Assembly (NCBI RefSeq): GCF_000346465.2 | Contig: NC_034012.1 | Coordinates: forward strand, 17,535,192 to 17,599,191 | Source: Prunus persica | Lineage: Eukaryota > Streptophyta > Magnoliopsida > Rosales > Rosaceae | Reading direction: 5' to 3' | DNA: 64,000 bases | Shown: positions 10,406-21,933 of the stretch, in pieces | Position numbering within the stretch: position 1 is the first letter of the stretch | Layout: the number at the start of each line of letters is the position of its first letter | Made by a program: the position numbers and the translations under genes | Notes under the pieces: model-generated | What the model was told of the DNA's origin: nothing | Databases searched by the model: none | What the model saw: the letters and a program-made list of their open reading frames with translations, nothing else

Positions 10406-12043
10406 GAGTGATTCCACCAAGGAGCCCAAGCCCAAGGCTGGAAGGGGGGCGGCTGCGCGAAAAACCCAGTTCCAACAGGCAACTTTTGCCCTGGCTAGCT
10501 GTGGGACCCACGAAGACAGGCTGGCCCGAAGGCAAGTCTCGCCCGAGCTGAAGCCTCAGGGGAGGATGACGTCAGCACGCGGTTCACATTTTTTAGCGGT
10601 AAAAAACATTTGAACTCGCGTGCGCTGACGTCGGCCCTACGCGTTTCCAACGGCTAGAAGACACGTGTCTTTGCCTGCACACTCCGATCTGCTTCTCCTC
10701 CTTCAATCCAATGGTTGGCCTCTTTTTGGCAATAAAATTATGAAAAAAAATCGAAATTTTTTTTTAAAAAAATCGAAATTTTTTTTTAAAAAAATACCAA
10801 ATTTTTTTGAATATATTTATTTATAAATAACTACCAATACCCTTCACTTTCAACACCAATCCTCATATATTTTCTTCTACTTCTACTGTTATTCACTCTT
10901 TACTCAACATTTTATTCTCTTTCAAATTGTATTTTTATTTCTTATCTTTATGGCTTCTTCTATCGAAAATGGAGGGGCGTGGAGCACCATGGAAGATGTT
11001 TTCTTGTCTGAGTCTTGGGTCCAAATTAGTCGTTGTCCCATGTAAGGCAATGAGATGAAATTTTGTCATATGTGGAAAAAAAATTCATGCCGAATTTTGT
11101 GAAAGAATTTCGGGGTCGACTCGTACGGAAATGACATTATCTAGTAGGTGGAAAATTCTCAATAAAGAGTTGCGAAAATGGAGAGATACCTTGGCAAAAG
11201 CAAGGGACAACCATAGAAGTGGCGAAAATCTTAGTAATGAGGTAAATATTTTGTAATTTTTATTTTATTAAAGTTTAATGTCCTAATATTTTTATTTTAT
11301 TTTATGTTTCTTGCATTTTCAATATTTTGTTAATATTTCTTGCATTTTCAATATTTTGTTAATATTTCTTGCATTTCCAATTGTTTCTTAATATTTGTTG
11401 CATAAATAATATTTTGTTAATATTTGTTGCATTTCCAATATATTTGTAAGGTTAATTGCATTTCCATTTTTTTTATTTTATGTTACTTGCATATCGAATA
11501 TATTTTAAATATTTCTTGCATTTCTAATATATTTGTATGATTCAAGCACAGATGTGGTTTGGTGCAATTGGGCAAGGCAAAAAAACTTTCAACCGTCATG
11601 AATGTTGGGAGGTGGTGAAAAATTGCAAACGCTTCAAAATTATTCCCACGGGTCCCGCCGTTACGTTAAATGAGACGCCACTCCATGATTCAACGATATC
11701 GGATTCACCTCTCGATTCCCCTATGAGTCAAGACTCACCCATCGAAAAGGAGACGAGGCCCATGGCCGAAAGGCTGCGAAGACGAAAAAAGCGAGTAATT
11801 CTAGCCAAAATACATCAACAAATTTGGAGAAAATTGCAAGGCAGAGTGCCATAAGAATTGAAATTGAGAACAAACACTAAGAGAATGAGATGGCAATTCG
11901 AGCATAATATGTACAAGAAATGGAGTATTTGCGCAAACAACACATGGACAAGACGGATCGGAAAACCATGGCTATGGATACAAGCCATATGTCCCCTGAA
12001 ACAAAATAATTTTGGAAACTAGAACAAAGGGATATTATGAGAA
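10406..12043 (+). mobile_element. PIF/Harbinger element A, 5' half, cut by CACTA copy 2
   Basis: The 5' terminus GAGTGATTCCACCAAGG is preceded by TAA (10403-10405), a preferred PIF/Harbinger target. A GC-rich promoter-proximal region, an AT-rich leader and the first gene follow, in the same order as the complete element at 23569-27366. At 12040 the sequence leaves the Harbinger frame (…ATTATGAGA) and the CACTA terminus starts at 12044. The transposase half is not present to the left of the insertion. A fitting 3' end and TAA occur at 21569-21572. Confidence 0.75.
10950..12040 (+). pseudogene. Harbinger ORF1 (Myb/trihelix-like DNA-binding) pseudogene
   Basis: It starts MASSIENGGAWSTMEDV and aligns with the first gene of the complete Harbinger at 24071. 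A TAA stop interrupts the first exon at about 11043 (after SRCPM), and the frame shifts further on. An intron-like AT-rich stretch with TTTCTTGCATTT repeats separates it from a second exon, whose preserved part at 11537-11854 includes GQGKKTFNRHECWEVVKNCKRF. In PIF/Harbinger elements this protein binds the ends and helps the transposase enter the nucleus (family knowledge). The last codons are lost at the CACTA insertion point. Confidence 0.65.
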
Positions 12044-13640
12044 CACTACTACAAAAAAGCAAAAAGACGATGGTAAATCACCGTCGTGTATTCGGTTTTT
12101 CAATGGTCGTGGAATCCACCGTCATCTTTTCCCTCATAAACCACGACGCTAAATCACCGTCGTTGTTAAAATATACAACGTCATCAACAAATACAAAACG
12201 ACGTCTTTGTACTGCAAAAAGATCTAAAAAAGCAGTCGAGGATGAGAATAGACGACCAACTCTCTAAAAAAACCGTCGTTAAAAAGAAAAAATATGACAC
12301 ATATTAACAGAACAAGGCCGCAAGATAGACATACAACGACGAAAATTAAAATAAGACGCCGTTAAATATCATTTTCACGACAATAAAAAATATGACGTCT
12401 TTAAATACATTAGAAGACGACGTTATTGATACCTACTACGTCGCCTATATAAAAACAGCCGTCGTAAAATAAATTTTCCACTTCGATTTTTCTATAAAAG
12501 ATGACGTGAAAATAGTTGTCAGTGTCATTATTTACGACGTATGTATTTATAGAGTAGACGTTGAACAACGAAACAACGTCGGTTACAAATATATGAGAGT
12601 CGTATTACAAAATTTATACGTGATATTTTCAGAAACAAACAACGACGATAAATATTAGACGTTGTTAAATAAAACAACATCGAAAACAAATAAAAACAGA
12701 CGTGTTTAGTCTGCTAAAGTTCTAAAAAATAGTCGAGGATGAGAATAGACGACCAACTCAAACAAATCACCGTCGTTAAAAAGGAAAAATATGACACATA
12801 TTAAAAGAACAAGGCCGCAAGATAGATATACAACGACGACAACTAAAACACTACGCCGTTAAATATAATTTTCACGACAAGAAAAAATATGACGTCTTTA
12901 AATACATGAGAAGACGACGTTAATGAAATCTACTACGTCTCTTATTTACAAACAACCGTCGTGAAATAAATTTTCCACTTCGATTTTTCTATAAAAGATG
13001 ACGTGGAAATAGTTGTCAGTGTCATTATTTACGACGTATGTATTTATAGAGTAGACGTTGAAATGCAAAACAACGTCGGTGGCATTTATATAGTCGACGT
13101 TGTATTTATATGTATTCATTACTCACGACGCACTTATTAATATAGACGACGTTGAACTTCTAAACAACGTCGGTTCCAAATAAATGAGAGCCGTATTACA
13201 GAACATATAGACGGCGTTGATTATGATGAGAGCCGTATTACAAATAACGTCGTTTAATTGATATTAGACGGCGGTTATAATGAATTACCGTCGGAATTCA
13301 TTTCGTTCCTCTTCGTTTATAAAAGAACTTGCGACGTGGAAAATGTATGATGACGTCGTATTTTTTAACGTTCAGATTATATATCTCGTTTTTTAGACGT
13401 CGGTATTATGGGGTTGGAGTCGTGTTATTTTGAATTACATGGCGGTTCTTAATCCTTCCCCGACGTGATATCCTGAATAATTGCTTCACAATAGCGTCGT
13501 GGTTCTTCATTGTTACGTTGCTTTAAGACGTCGGTAAATATGCTGAATAACTGGTTCACAATAACGTCGTGTTTTATTTGAACAGACGTCGTTTTTTATG
13601 CAGAATATAATGATGTAATCTGGAACCAGTATTTTTTGCA
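12044..13640. repeat. CACTA copy 2 terminal and subterminal repeats with an internal duplication
   Basis: Motifs CCGTCGT, ACGACGG, GACGTC and GACGTT recur throughout on both strands, with pairs such as GACGATGG…CCGTCGTG close to the end. A block starting GTCGAGGATGAGAATAGACG occurs at about 12235 and again at about 12733, so roughly 0.5 kb is duplicated in tandem. CACTA copy 3 has the first unit but lacks about 230 bases of the second. Confidence 0.75.
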
Positions 13641-13738
13641 CTGATTGTTTTGTGGCCAAAACCTGTATAATGAAAGTGAAGAAATCACATTACAATATAT
13701 TACAAAATTAATGTCATACACTGCCAATTACATAAGCA

Positions 13739-15926
13739 TCATTCAATCCATATATTTTCACACCCATCTCGAATGTTTTGACCACCTAACTCACCCACCA
13801 GTTCATCAAATGTGTCAACATTTGGCATCCCTCTCGTAAATGGCTCACACTCAATTATCACATCACCTAAGACTTCATCACCAATAACATCATTATATTC
13901 TCTATTAGGCATTGATAACACTACCGACCAACCACGATGCATCGGGTCGTCAACAAAAAATATTTGTTTGACTTGAGAAGCCAAAATAAATTGGTCATTC
14001 CTATGTCCAATTTTAGTCAAATCTACAAGGGTAAATCCAAGTTCGTCGACTACAAGACCAGAACTATCTATCCAATCACACCTAAAGACTGGGATTGTAA
14101 ACTTTTGGTAGTCAAGGTCCCAAATTTCTTGAATGACACCATAGAAACCCATATTTGAGAGAATTGGGTTTTTATCCTTGGCACTAGCAACTTGCATGGT
14201 ATGTGCAAGTAAATAAACTCCACTATTTTGAGTTGTCCGCACATCATCTTGTGCCTTGATATTGAATTTAATACCTTTAATAAGATAGCTCCTATATAAT
14301 GGCACTGCCATGTTTGGACCAGCTGCTAGCCACCTTATATTTTCTGATACGCCATGATTGTCTTCCTCAAGTTCACTTTGAACCTGCAAATTAATCATAT
14401 CTTAATTCAATCTAACATAGAAATAAGAAGAAAATTAAAAGAGAAATATGTTATTCAACAACATATACCTTGAAGCGTAGCCATTGAATGAAAGTGCTAT
14501 TGTGCTTATCCTGCAGCCACTTTGTTCTCTTTCTAAATTTTGGATAAGCAGTCTTGATGTGGATCATATGTTGCCTACATGTGAACTGTGGGGATTGAAT
14601 CCATCAGATGAAAGAGCCAATCTCAAGTTTCTCGGCTCATTACCAAACTCAGGCCATTTATCATCAAGAAGTTTCCAAGACGGGGAATCCGCCGGATGAG
14701 ACATCTGACCGTCAATTGATTTTCTAGCAGCATGCCAAGTCAAACTCTTAGCTGTCTCATGTGATTGAAACATCCTTTTAAACCTTGAAATTAGAGGAAA
14801 ATACCACACCACCTTCGCTGGCACACCCTCTTTCAAGATTGAATCTTTGCCTTCCTTCCACCTTGAGATACCACAAGTAGGACAATTAGTTGAATCCTCA
14901 TACTCCTTCCTATACAAGATGCAATCATTGGGGCATGCGTGCATTTTCTCATAACTCAGCCCCAATGCACACAAAGTCTTTTTAGCCTCATACATAGAGG
15001 TTGGTATTGTATTTCCTTCTGGAAGCAAATCGCCTTGAAGCATCAAGAAGTTTTCAAGACGGGGAATCCGCCGGATGAGACATCTGACCGTCAATTGATT
15101 TTCTAGCAGCATGCCAAGTCAAACTCTTAGCTGTCTCATGTGATTGAAACATCCTTTTAAACCTTGAAATTAGAGGAAAATACCACACCACCTTCGCTGG
15201 CACACCCTCTTTCAAGATTGAATCTTTGCCTTCCTTCCACCTTGAGATACCACAAGTAGGACAATTAGTTGAATCCTCATACTCCTTCCTATACAAGATG
15301 CAATCATTGGGGCATGCGTGCATTTTCTCATAACTCAGCCCCAATGCACACAAAGTCTTTTTAGCCTCATACATAGAGGTTGGTATTGTATTTCCTTCTG
15401 GAAGCAAATCGCCTTGAAGTATCAATAATTCTGTAAAACAGACATCACTCATCCCATGTTTTGCCTTCAAATTATACAACTTCACTAATGCCGATAACTT
15501 CGTGTACTTTCTACAACCAGGGTACACTGGTTGATCTCCATCCCCAATCACATTGGCAAACTCATACGGATCGGAACCAAAATCACCAAAATCATTATCA
15601 TCCATATCAATTTCTTCAGACACAAAACTGTACCTACTATGGCCATCATCTTCTTCAACATTTCTACTAGCATTAGTAGTTGCTTCCCAAGGTTCTCCGT
15701 GAAATGTCCAATTCTTATAGTTTTGGTCAACTCCATTAAAGTATACGTGATCCCTTATAATTCCAACCCCAAACAACTTCAAATTAACACATTTAACACA
15801 TGGACAACGGATATGTGTTGTAGTTAGAAGATTTTCTACAGCAAAGTTCAAAAATGCTTCCACCCCAAACTCATATGCCTTCGATCTTCTATCCGAGTGC
15901 ATCCATGACTTATCCATCTCCGACAC
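13739..15926 (-). pseudogene. CACTA transposase TNP2 pseudogene (core deleted)
   Basis: The N-terminal part starts at 15926 with MSEMDKSWMHSDRRSKAYEFGVE cut short here as MDKSWMHSDRRSKAYEFG, the Transpos_assoc domain. A Transposase_21-type segment follows with the zinc-knuckle-like CPTCGISRWKEGK and ends LALSSDGFNPHS. The C-terminal part (13739-14398, plus an exon at about 14470-14580) is a DUF4216 domain: WIDSSGLVVDELGFTLVDL, then IFFVDDP. By comparison with copy 3, everything between DGFNPHS and this exon (catalytic core and DUF4218) is gone, with the joint near 14581. A tandem duplication at 14662-15419 further disrupts the N-terminal part. Confidence 0.85.
14662..15419. repeat. Exact-length tandem duplication (379 bp period) within TNP2
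   Basis: CATCAAGAAG starts units at 14662 and 15041. Each unit is 379 bases, ends CGCCTTGAAG, and the two are almost identical. Because 379 is not a multiple of three, the duplication shifts the reading frame. The near identity marks it as the youngest lesion in the gene. Confidence 0.9.
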
Positions 15927-15999
15927 TATAACCTATTATCTATAATAAAGTGAAAATACAGGCAATGACCATCACGATAGCAGATTATACAAAGATCTA

Positions 16000-16840
16000 A
16001 TAGCAAGTAATACACAGCAGAGACGACGGGTTTTAAACAAAAACAGACGTATTTGGCATATATAGACGACGAATTTTCAACAGACGTCGTCTAATATAAG
16101 TAATACAAACGACGGTTTATGAAAAAACCGTCGTGTATAAGTAATACAACGACGGTAGTTTAAAAAAACCGTCGTGTAATCGTCGTCGTATGCCTAAAAA
16201 GGCGTCGTGTCTCAGTTTATTTTCAAGAACCCAAAATCCATTAAGAACACAACATATATATGAAACCAAGCAAGAAACCAACATATACATGAAACCAAGC
16301 ATGAAAACAATAAATCCATTCCCAATTCAACATAACATAGGGTGATTAAAAGATCCGACAAAATTAAATCCATTCCCAATTCAACATAACAAATAATGTA
16401 ATCCATGAACCCATTAAACAAAAAATCCATGAACCCATACCTATAAGCACATTATTAACAGATCGCAAAGCATATACCTAAAACCCTTTAACAAAACAAC
16501 CTAATATCATTCAATTAATTTACAAGGGGAAGATAGGGTTTGTACTTACAGGTTGGACGAGCTCACAGATTCGACGGAGCCTGGAGAGTGCAACTTTTAA
16601 TTAGAGCAGAAGTGAGAGAGCGAAATGTTATGTTGCGCGAAATCTGAAATTTGTAGGGTTCAGGGTTAGAAGTATAAGAATAAGAGACAAATCTAAAAAA
16701 TTTAGGTCGCGCGAAAATTTTTAGAGAGCACGCTCTTTAAAACGTTGAAAGAAAAACCATGGCGAAAGTTCTACAAGAACCGACGTAAATGTAATATTCC
16801 ACAACGGAAACACTGAACGTAACGCCCTTTATTTTGACGC
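16000..16840. other. CACTA copy 2 interior: TNP2 upstream region
   Basis: No coding sequence. CCGTCGT motifs lie at 16020-16210. Short direct repeats follow: AAATCCATTCCCAATTCAACATAAC occurs twice near 16310-16390, shown here by its first 20 bases AAATCCATTCCCAATTCAAC. A purine-rich leader near 16540-16650 probably holds the TNP2 promoter and first non-coding exon. Confidence 0.5.
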
Positions 16841-16849
16841 TTCATTTTT

Positions 16850-18125
16850 CGGATTAATTTTAAATTTATTTTGAATATTTTGATATAAAGACGACTGAAA
16901 AACCACGTCGGGGTTAAGAAATTGAAGACGTTGTAAATTATAATAGACGACTTACATATTAAAATGACGTCGTTTAAAGTATAAACCATGTCGGATATTT
17001 TACTGCACGACGTAACATATGTATTCCACGACTCAACCACCGTCGTTAAAAATTAATACCCTAAACCCTTAAAACTAAATTATATAATTTAAAAAATTAA
17101 GTTTATAAAAGGGTTTATGGTTTTACAGCCTAATATATACCCTAGACTACCCAAAAATTATACTTTAAAAATAAACCCCAATAAATAACAACCCTAATCT
17201 CTAAACCCTAGACTCTAAACCCTAAACCATAAAACTAGAAGTGATTTTATGACTCATCAAAATAATTTTATTTTGGATGGTCATTTTAAATTTGTGTTAT
17301 TCAAAATGAATTTTTTCAAGGTTTAGGGGGAAGAAAATATATCAATGACTTCATAGGAGTTGACTTTGCATTTTTCTGATTTATTTTAAATTTATTTTGA
17401 ATATTTTGATATAAAAATAATAAAATATTCTTACCACAATAACAAACCACGTCGGGGTTAAGAAATTGAAGACGTTGTAAATTATAATAGACGACTTACA
17501 TATTAAAATGACGTCGTTTAAAGTAGAAACCATATCGGATATTTTACTGCACGACGTAACATATGTATTCCACGACTCAACCACCGTCGTTAAAAATTAA
17601 TATCCTAAACCCTTAAAACTAAATTATATAATTTAAAATTTTAAGTTTATAAAAGGGTTTATGGTTTTACAGCCTAATATATACCCTATACTACCCAAAA
17701 ATTATACTTTAAAAATAAACCCCAATAAATAACAACCATAATCTCTAAACCCTAGACTCTAAACCCTAAACCATAAAACTAGAAGTGATTTTATGACTCA
17801 TCAAAACAATTTTGTTTAGAAGTGATTTTATGACTCATCAAAACAATTTTGTTTTGGATGGTCATTTTAAATTTTTGTTATTCAAAATGAATTTTTTTCA
17901 AGGTTTAGGGGGAAGAAAATATATCAATGACTTCATAGGAGTTGACTTTGCATTTTTCTGATTTATTTTAAATTTATTTTGAATATTTTGATATAAAAAT
18001 AATAAAATATTCTTATCACAACAACAAACCACGTCGGTGTTAATAAATTGTAGACGTTGTAAATTGTAATAGACGACTAAGTTGTTAAAATGACGTCGTT
18101 TAAATGAGAAACCATGGCGGATATT
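16850..18125. repeat. Tandem array of 543-583 bp units with telomere-like blocks
   Basis: CCACGTCGG anchors three units at 16903, 17446 and 18029 (spacings 543 and 583); the third is partial. Each full unit carries CACTA motifs, an AT-rich stretch, and a block of repeated CTAAACCCT-like heptamers (17190-17228 and 17738-17772) resembling plant telomere repeat AAACCCT. The second unit contains an extra 40-base duplication of AGAAGTGATTTTATGACTC near 17818. Confidence 0.8.
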
Positions 18126-18463
18126 TAACTATCCAACGTAAAATATATATTCCACGACTTAACCGCTGTCGTTACAAAGTACTACCCTGAACCCTTAAGA
18201 AATTGAAGACGTTGTAAACCATAAACGACTCAATTGTTCAAAGAACGTCGTCTAAATATCCTTTTACGTCGGATTTGTTTAAAACGAAACAAAAAACGAC
18301 GGTTTTTGACTTTATTAGGTCGTTGGAAAAGTATTACACGTCGGTTACGCAATTTGTATGTTTGTTTTTTTTTAATTTAAGAAAACCTCAACAAATTTTT
18401 ACATTATATATTATAGACAAAATTTGTACATTATACATAAATATCAAGTGTTCAATCATTCCC

Positions 18464-20368
18464 CTATTCCATGTGAAGGCAAACAAACTCTGCCCATTCA
18501 TTCCGGACTTCATCAATTGCTTCTTGGGGGTATGGCGCTTCCTGTTTTCCCTTGGCATACTACATAAACAATGACTATTAGGGTTTATAAATAAAAAGAA
18601 ATTCAATCACAGACGACGATATTTTTCATAACCGACGTAGTATATCTATTCAACGACGGTAATTTTACATGACCGTCGTTGATAATACAAAAAACAACGT
18701 AAAATGTATGAAGGTAATTTCTTCTTACCTTCTTCTCAAACGCCAAGGAAGGATCCATGATGATGTCCCTCTCAGCCTCTACCAATTGTTTGGTTCTAGC
18801 CTCCATCCTTAAAGCCTCTTCCCTTGCCTTAGCTTCCATCTTTTTATTCTCTTCTTGAAGGAGAACTCTTAATCTGTCCTTTAAACGGTCGTCAAAGCTC
18901 ATCCTCTGTCGTTTGGGTAAATTGAAATATTGCCTTGGGGAAATCCCAGCACCTACACCTCTCACTCTGCCTGGATGCTCGGGGCCCAAAGCCATGGTCA
19001 GCACATCATTGCTGCCAGATACACTGACTTTGCCTTCCGAGACTTGTTTTTGCAATTCATCCTAAAACAAAGATATATAAAAAAGTAAGAACAAAAAACA
19101 CACGACGGTTATTTATATACAAATGACGTATTATATAATTTCACACGACGCAATAACATATAAATCGACGTTATTATAATTTATCACGACGGTAGTTATA
19201 CCGACGTGGTTAGTTTTTTAAAACGACGAAATGAATAAACTACCGATGTCTTATGCTTTATTTACAGATAACAGAGGGATGATTCAATATTCACACCTTT
19301 AACGACCTTGTTTAAAACATTTCGACGTAGTAATTTAATACAAACGACGTGAAAATGAACCACCGACATCTTATGCTATAATTACAGAAAACAGAGTAGT
19401 GATTCCTAATTTAGACCTTTAACGACGTTTTTTAAAAAATTTCGACGTGGTAATATCATTCACACGACGCAAAATATAACATAAGACGTAATAAGAATTA
19501 TTCACAGTTTAATAAAAATTTAAAACAGAGTGAGTAGGCTTACAATTAATTTTGCTTTCTCTGCCACCTTTGGATCCGGGATGTTACCATGTTTGTCCTA
19601 TCTAGCTCTCTTCCATAAGGTAGATCGATCAATTTCTACCCCAGGCATGGTTTCCTCCAATTGATCCTCCAAACCAGCATATCCTTTTCAAGACAATCGA
19701 TGATTGTACTCAAGTTCCTCCCTAATCTGTGCATGTTGAGAATGCACAGACTCAAAATCTTTGGATAACCTTGAAGCTACAAAGGCATCCCATTGTGCTT
19801 TCTCTATGAATTTATATGTTTCAGGGGGTTGGCTTAATCTCTCCCTGTCATTAGTGTATGGAATGATATAATGCCTCGTTAGTGTAAACTTGAAATCCTT
19901 CCATTTCTTGGCAGCAGAAGCTAACACAGAGTTCTTGCCCCCTTGACCTACCACAAAAGCAATGTCAACTGCTTCCCAAATCTGCTCCTTTATATCCTTG
20001 GAGATTTGAGCCCATTTCATGTCCACAAGTGGAACTCTGGAGCGTGCCAACACACCAATGTAGGACTGCATCTCACTATGTGCTTGGCCAATTCCTTTCC
20101 CCCTTTTATTGTACTCAACAATTGGCCTGAGTTTCTGAAGTTTTCTCTTCACAACACGAGGCATTGTGCTCATACCTCGACCAGACTTTGAATCATCAGA
20201 GATTGTTGTCGTGCTGGTTGGTTCTGTCTCAGCAGATGATGAAGCAAACTTCATCTTCTTCGAAGACTTCATCTTCTTCGAAGACTTCTCTTGAGGAGTT
20301 ACCATTCCAAGCTCCTTACCTCCATTTTTCTTGGAGCCAGAGTCCTTACTTTGGTCTTGAGAAGCCAT
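18464..20368 (-). pseudogene. CACTA accessory gene (TNPA-like, Transposase_24 type), nearly complete
   Basis: Exon 1 starts MASQDQSKDSGSKKNGG at 20368. It holds a lysine-rich region, then VVKRKLQKLRPIVEYNKRGK and KWAQISKDIKEQIWEAVD. Exon 1 is broken by TGA at 19688-19690, where copy 1 has CGA. The frame then continues with AGLEDQLEETMPG. Exon 2 (18730-19055) is a charged coiled coil (LLQEENKKMEAKAREEALRMEA) ending at a good donor, AAG/GTAAGA. Exon 3 reads AKGKQEAPYPQEAIDEVRNE and ends at a TAG at 18464. The family binds CACTA subterminal repeats; that function is inferred. Apart from the one stop the gene looks well kept. Confidence 0.75.
19080..19540. other. Intron region of the TNPA-like gene, with subterminal motifs
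   Basis: Non-coding. It contains ACGACGG-type motifs and an approximate direct repeat at 19265-19320 and 19385-19440 (ATTTCGACGTGGTAA, with TAACGACGTT upstream). Confidence 0.5.
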
Positions 20369-20434
20369 TTTTACGGACAAAACTGCAAGTGAAAATATTT
20401 CAGGAAAAGATTAAGAACGCAAACGACGGTTATT

Positions 20435-21569
20435 AATCAAATACAAGGTGAAAGAGAGGAAAATGTTGAGTATAAAGAGTGAATAATAGTAGAAGTAGAA
20501 GAAAATGTATGAGGATTTGTGTTGAAAGTGAAGGGTATTTATAGGTATTTATAGTAAAAACAATCAAAATTTTTTAGTATTTCTAAAAAAAAAATTTCGA
20601 TTTTTTTTTTTCATAATTTTATTGCCAAAAAAATGCCAGTCGTCGGATTGGAGGAGGAGAAGCAGATCAGAGCGCTGGGGGCGTGACACCTGTCTTCTAC
20701 CCGTTGGACCTTGCGCTGGGCTGACGTCAGCGCATGCGAGTTAAATTTTTTTTTTACCTTTGGTGGACGCGCCAACGGTAAAAAAAATTCAACCCGCACG
20801 ATGACGTCTCGCATGACGTCATCAACCCTCGGGCTCGAGCTCGAGCTAAACTGGCTTGAGGACCAGCCTGACTTCGTGGGTCCCACTCCCAACTCGGGCC
20901 TGGGCTCCCTGTTGGAACGTCGTTTTTTTTTTCTCCCCCAGAGGCTGGGGGGAGAAAAAAAAAAACCCATTCCCAGCGAGAGCCCAGGGCCCGTTTGGAA
21001 TGAGCACACGAAGTCGGGCTGGCCCTCAGGCCAGTTCAGCCCGAGCTCGAGCCCGAGGGCTGGGCAGATGTCATTCTTGACGCCGGACTGGCGTTAGCCC
21101 ACTCATTTTATTTTATTTTTCTGTTGCCATGTGGCGTCGTCTAGGCTCTCCGATCAGATTTTTTCCTCCAATCCAACGGCGGCCAATTTTTTTGCAATAA
21201 AATACTGAAAAAAATTCAGAAATTTTTTTTAAAAATACCCAAAAATTAATGAATTTTTTTCTATAAATACCAGCCAATTTTTTTTAAAAATTTATCTGAA
21301 ATTTGAAATTGAAAATTTTATCCGATTATGAGATATGAATAGTATTGACACTTAGGAACCCGAAAATCTTATCCGAAAATATTATCCAAATTAATTATTG
21401 AGGTAAAAAAATTTGTGAAAAAAACAAAAAAATGAATAGTAATTGTCATTTGCCATGGCAACGAGTGGAAACACAAAATACTATTTGCAAAGGCAATTAC
21501 TATTTACGTAAATAGTGGTTGCCCTAACTCCCCCTTGACATGAGTAAGGACAAATGGATGGAGTTGCTC
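20435..21569. mobile_element. Head-to-head palindrome of Harbinger 5' ends followed by a Harbinger 3' end
   Basis: From 20941 leftward, the reverse complement reads like the 5' region of the Harbingers at 10406 and 23569: GC-rich part, AATAAAATTATGAAAAAAA, then the leader TTCACTCTTTATACTCAACA. From 20943 rightward the same 5' region is read forward. The centre is a perfect short hairpin, TTCTCCCCCAG-AGG-CTGGGGGGAGAA. The right arm then joins sequence matching the 3' end of the complete Harbinger (TTATCCGATTATGAGATATG) and ends GGAGTTGCTC at 21569, followed by TAA. It encodes no transposase. GC-rich reading frames across it are not genes. Confidence 0.75.
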
Positions 21570-21933
21570 TAAGCAGCAACTTCCTAAACATATCACTTTC
21601 CAAGACAGCTCCTAGAAATTTAAGAACTTGCATACTTACATATAACAAGCAAAATGCTATAGACCTTTTTTTGTTTTTTATTTTTTTTGGTCAGAAATGC
21701 TATAGACCTCACGACGAGCAGACGAGAAGACATAACAATGAAAACTGACACAGCAAATGGAATAGAACTTTATTTTCTTTTAACTCGGAAAGATATTGGT
21801 GAACCAAAAATTAATTCAAAACATTCTGAAATTAATTCAAAACATTCTGAAATTAATTCAAAACATTCACAGAATAAGAAAAAAAAATACACTAATCATT
21901 TGAGCAAATAAAATAAAGGTTGAAAGTAAATAC
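21570..21933. other. Spacer between the Harbinger derivative and a gene fragment
   Basis: No gene. A 19-base unit (ATTCTGAAATTAATTCAAAAC and variants; shown by AAATTAATTCAAAACATTC) is repeated three times at 21809-21865. Confidence 0.6.

Larger units (their letters stand above)
12044..20435 (-). mobile_element. CACTA (En/Spm) element copy 2, left end present, right end missing
   Basis: The left terminus is CACTACTACAAAAAAGC at 12044, preceded by GAA. About 1.6 kb of CCGTCGT/ACGACGG subterminal repeats follow. Next come a transposase (TNP2-like) relic on the minus strand (13739-15926), a central tandem array (16850-18125) and an accessory gene on the minus strand (18464-20368). After 20435 the sequence becomes the inverted 5' region of a Harbinger, and no GTAGTG terminus is found. 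The element is therefore truncated on the right. With the core of TNP2 deleted it cannot move on its own proteins. Confidence 0.85.

Noticed and set aside
13937..14158. A 73-codon plus-strand frame conserved also at 62531-62752
   Set aside because: It lies exactly opposite the DUF4216 coding exon. Conservation follows from the two CACTA copies being close relatives.
17190..17772. True interstitial telomere repeat
   Set aside because: Only a few imperfect heptamers per unit, repeated because the whole unit is tandemly duplicated.
20611..21097. Several GC-rich frames of 70-130 codons
   Set aside because: They fall in the Harbinger 5' palindrome, overlap each other on both strands and match no family.
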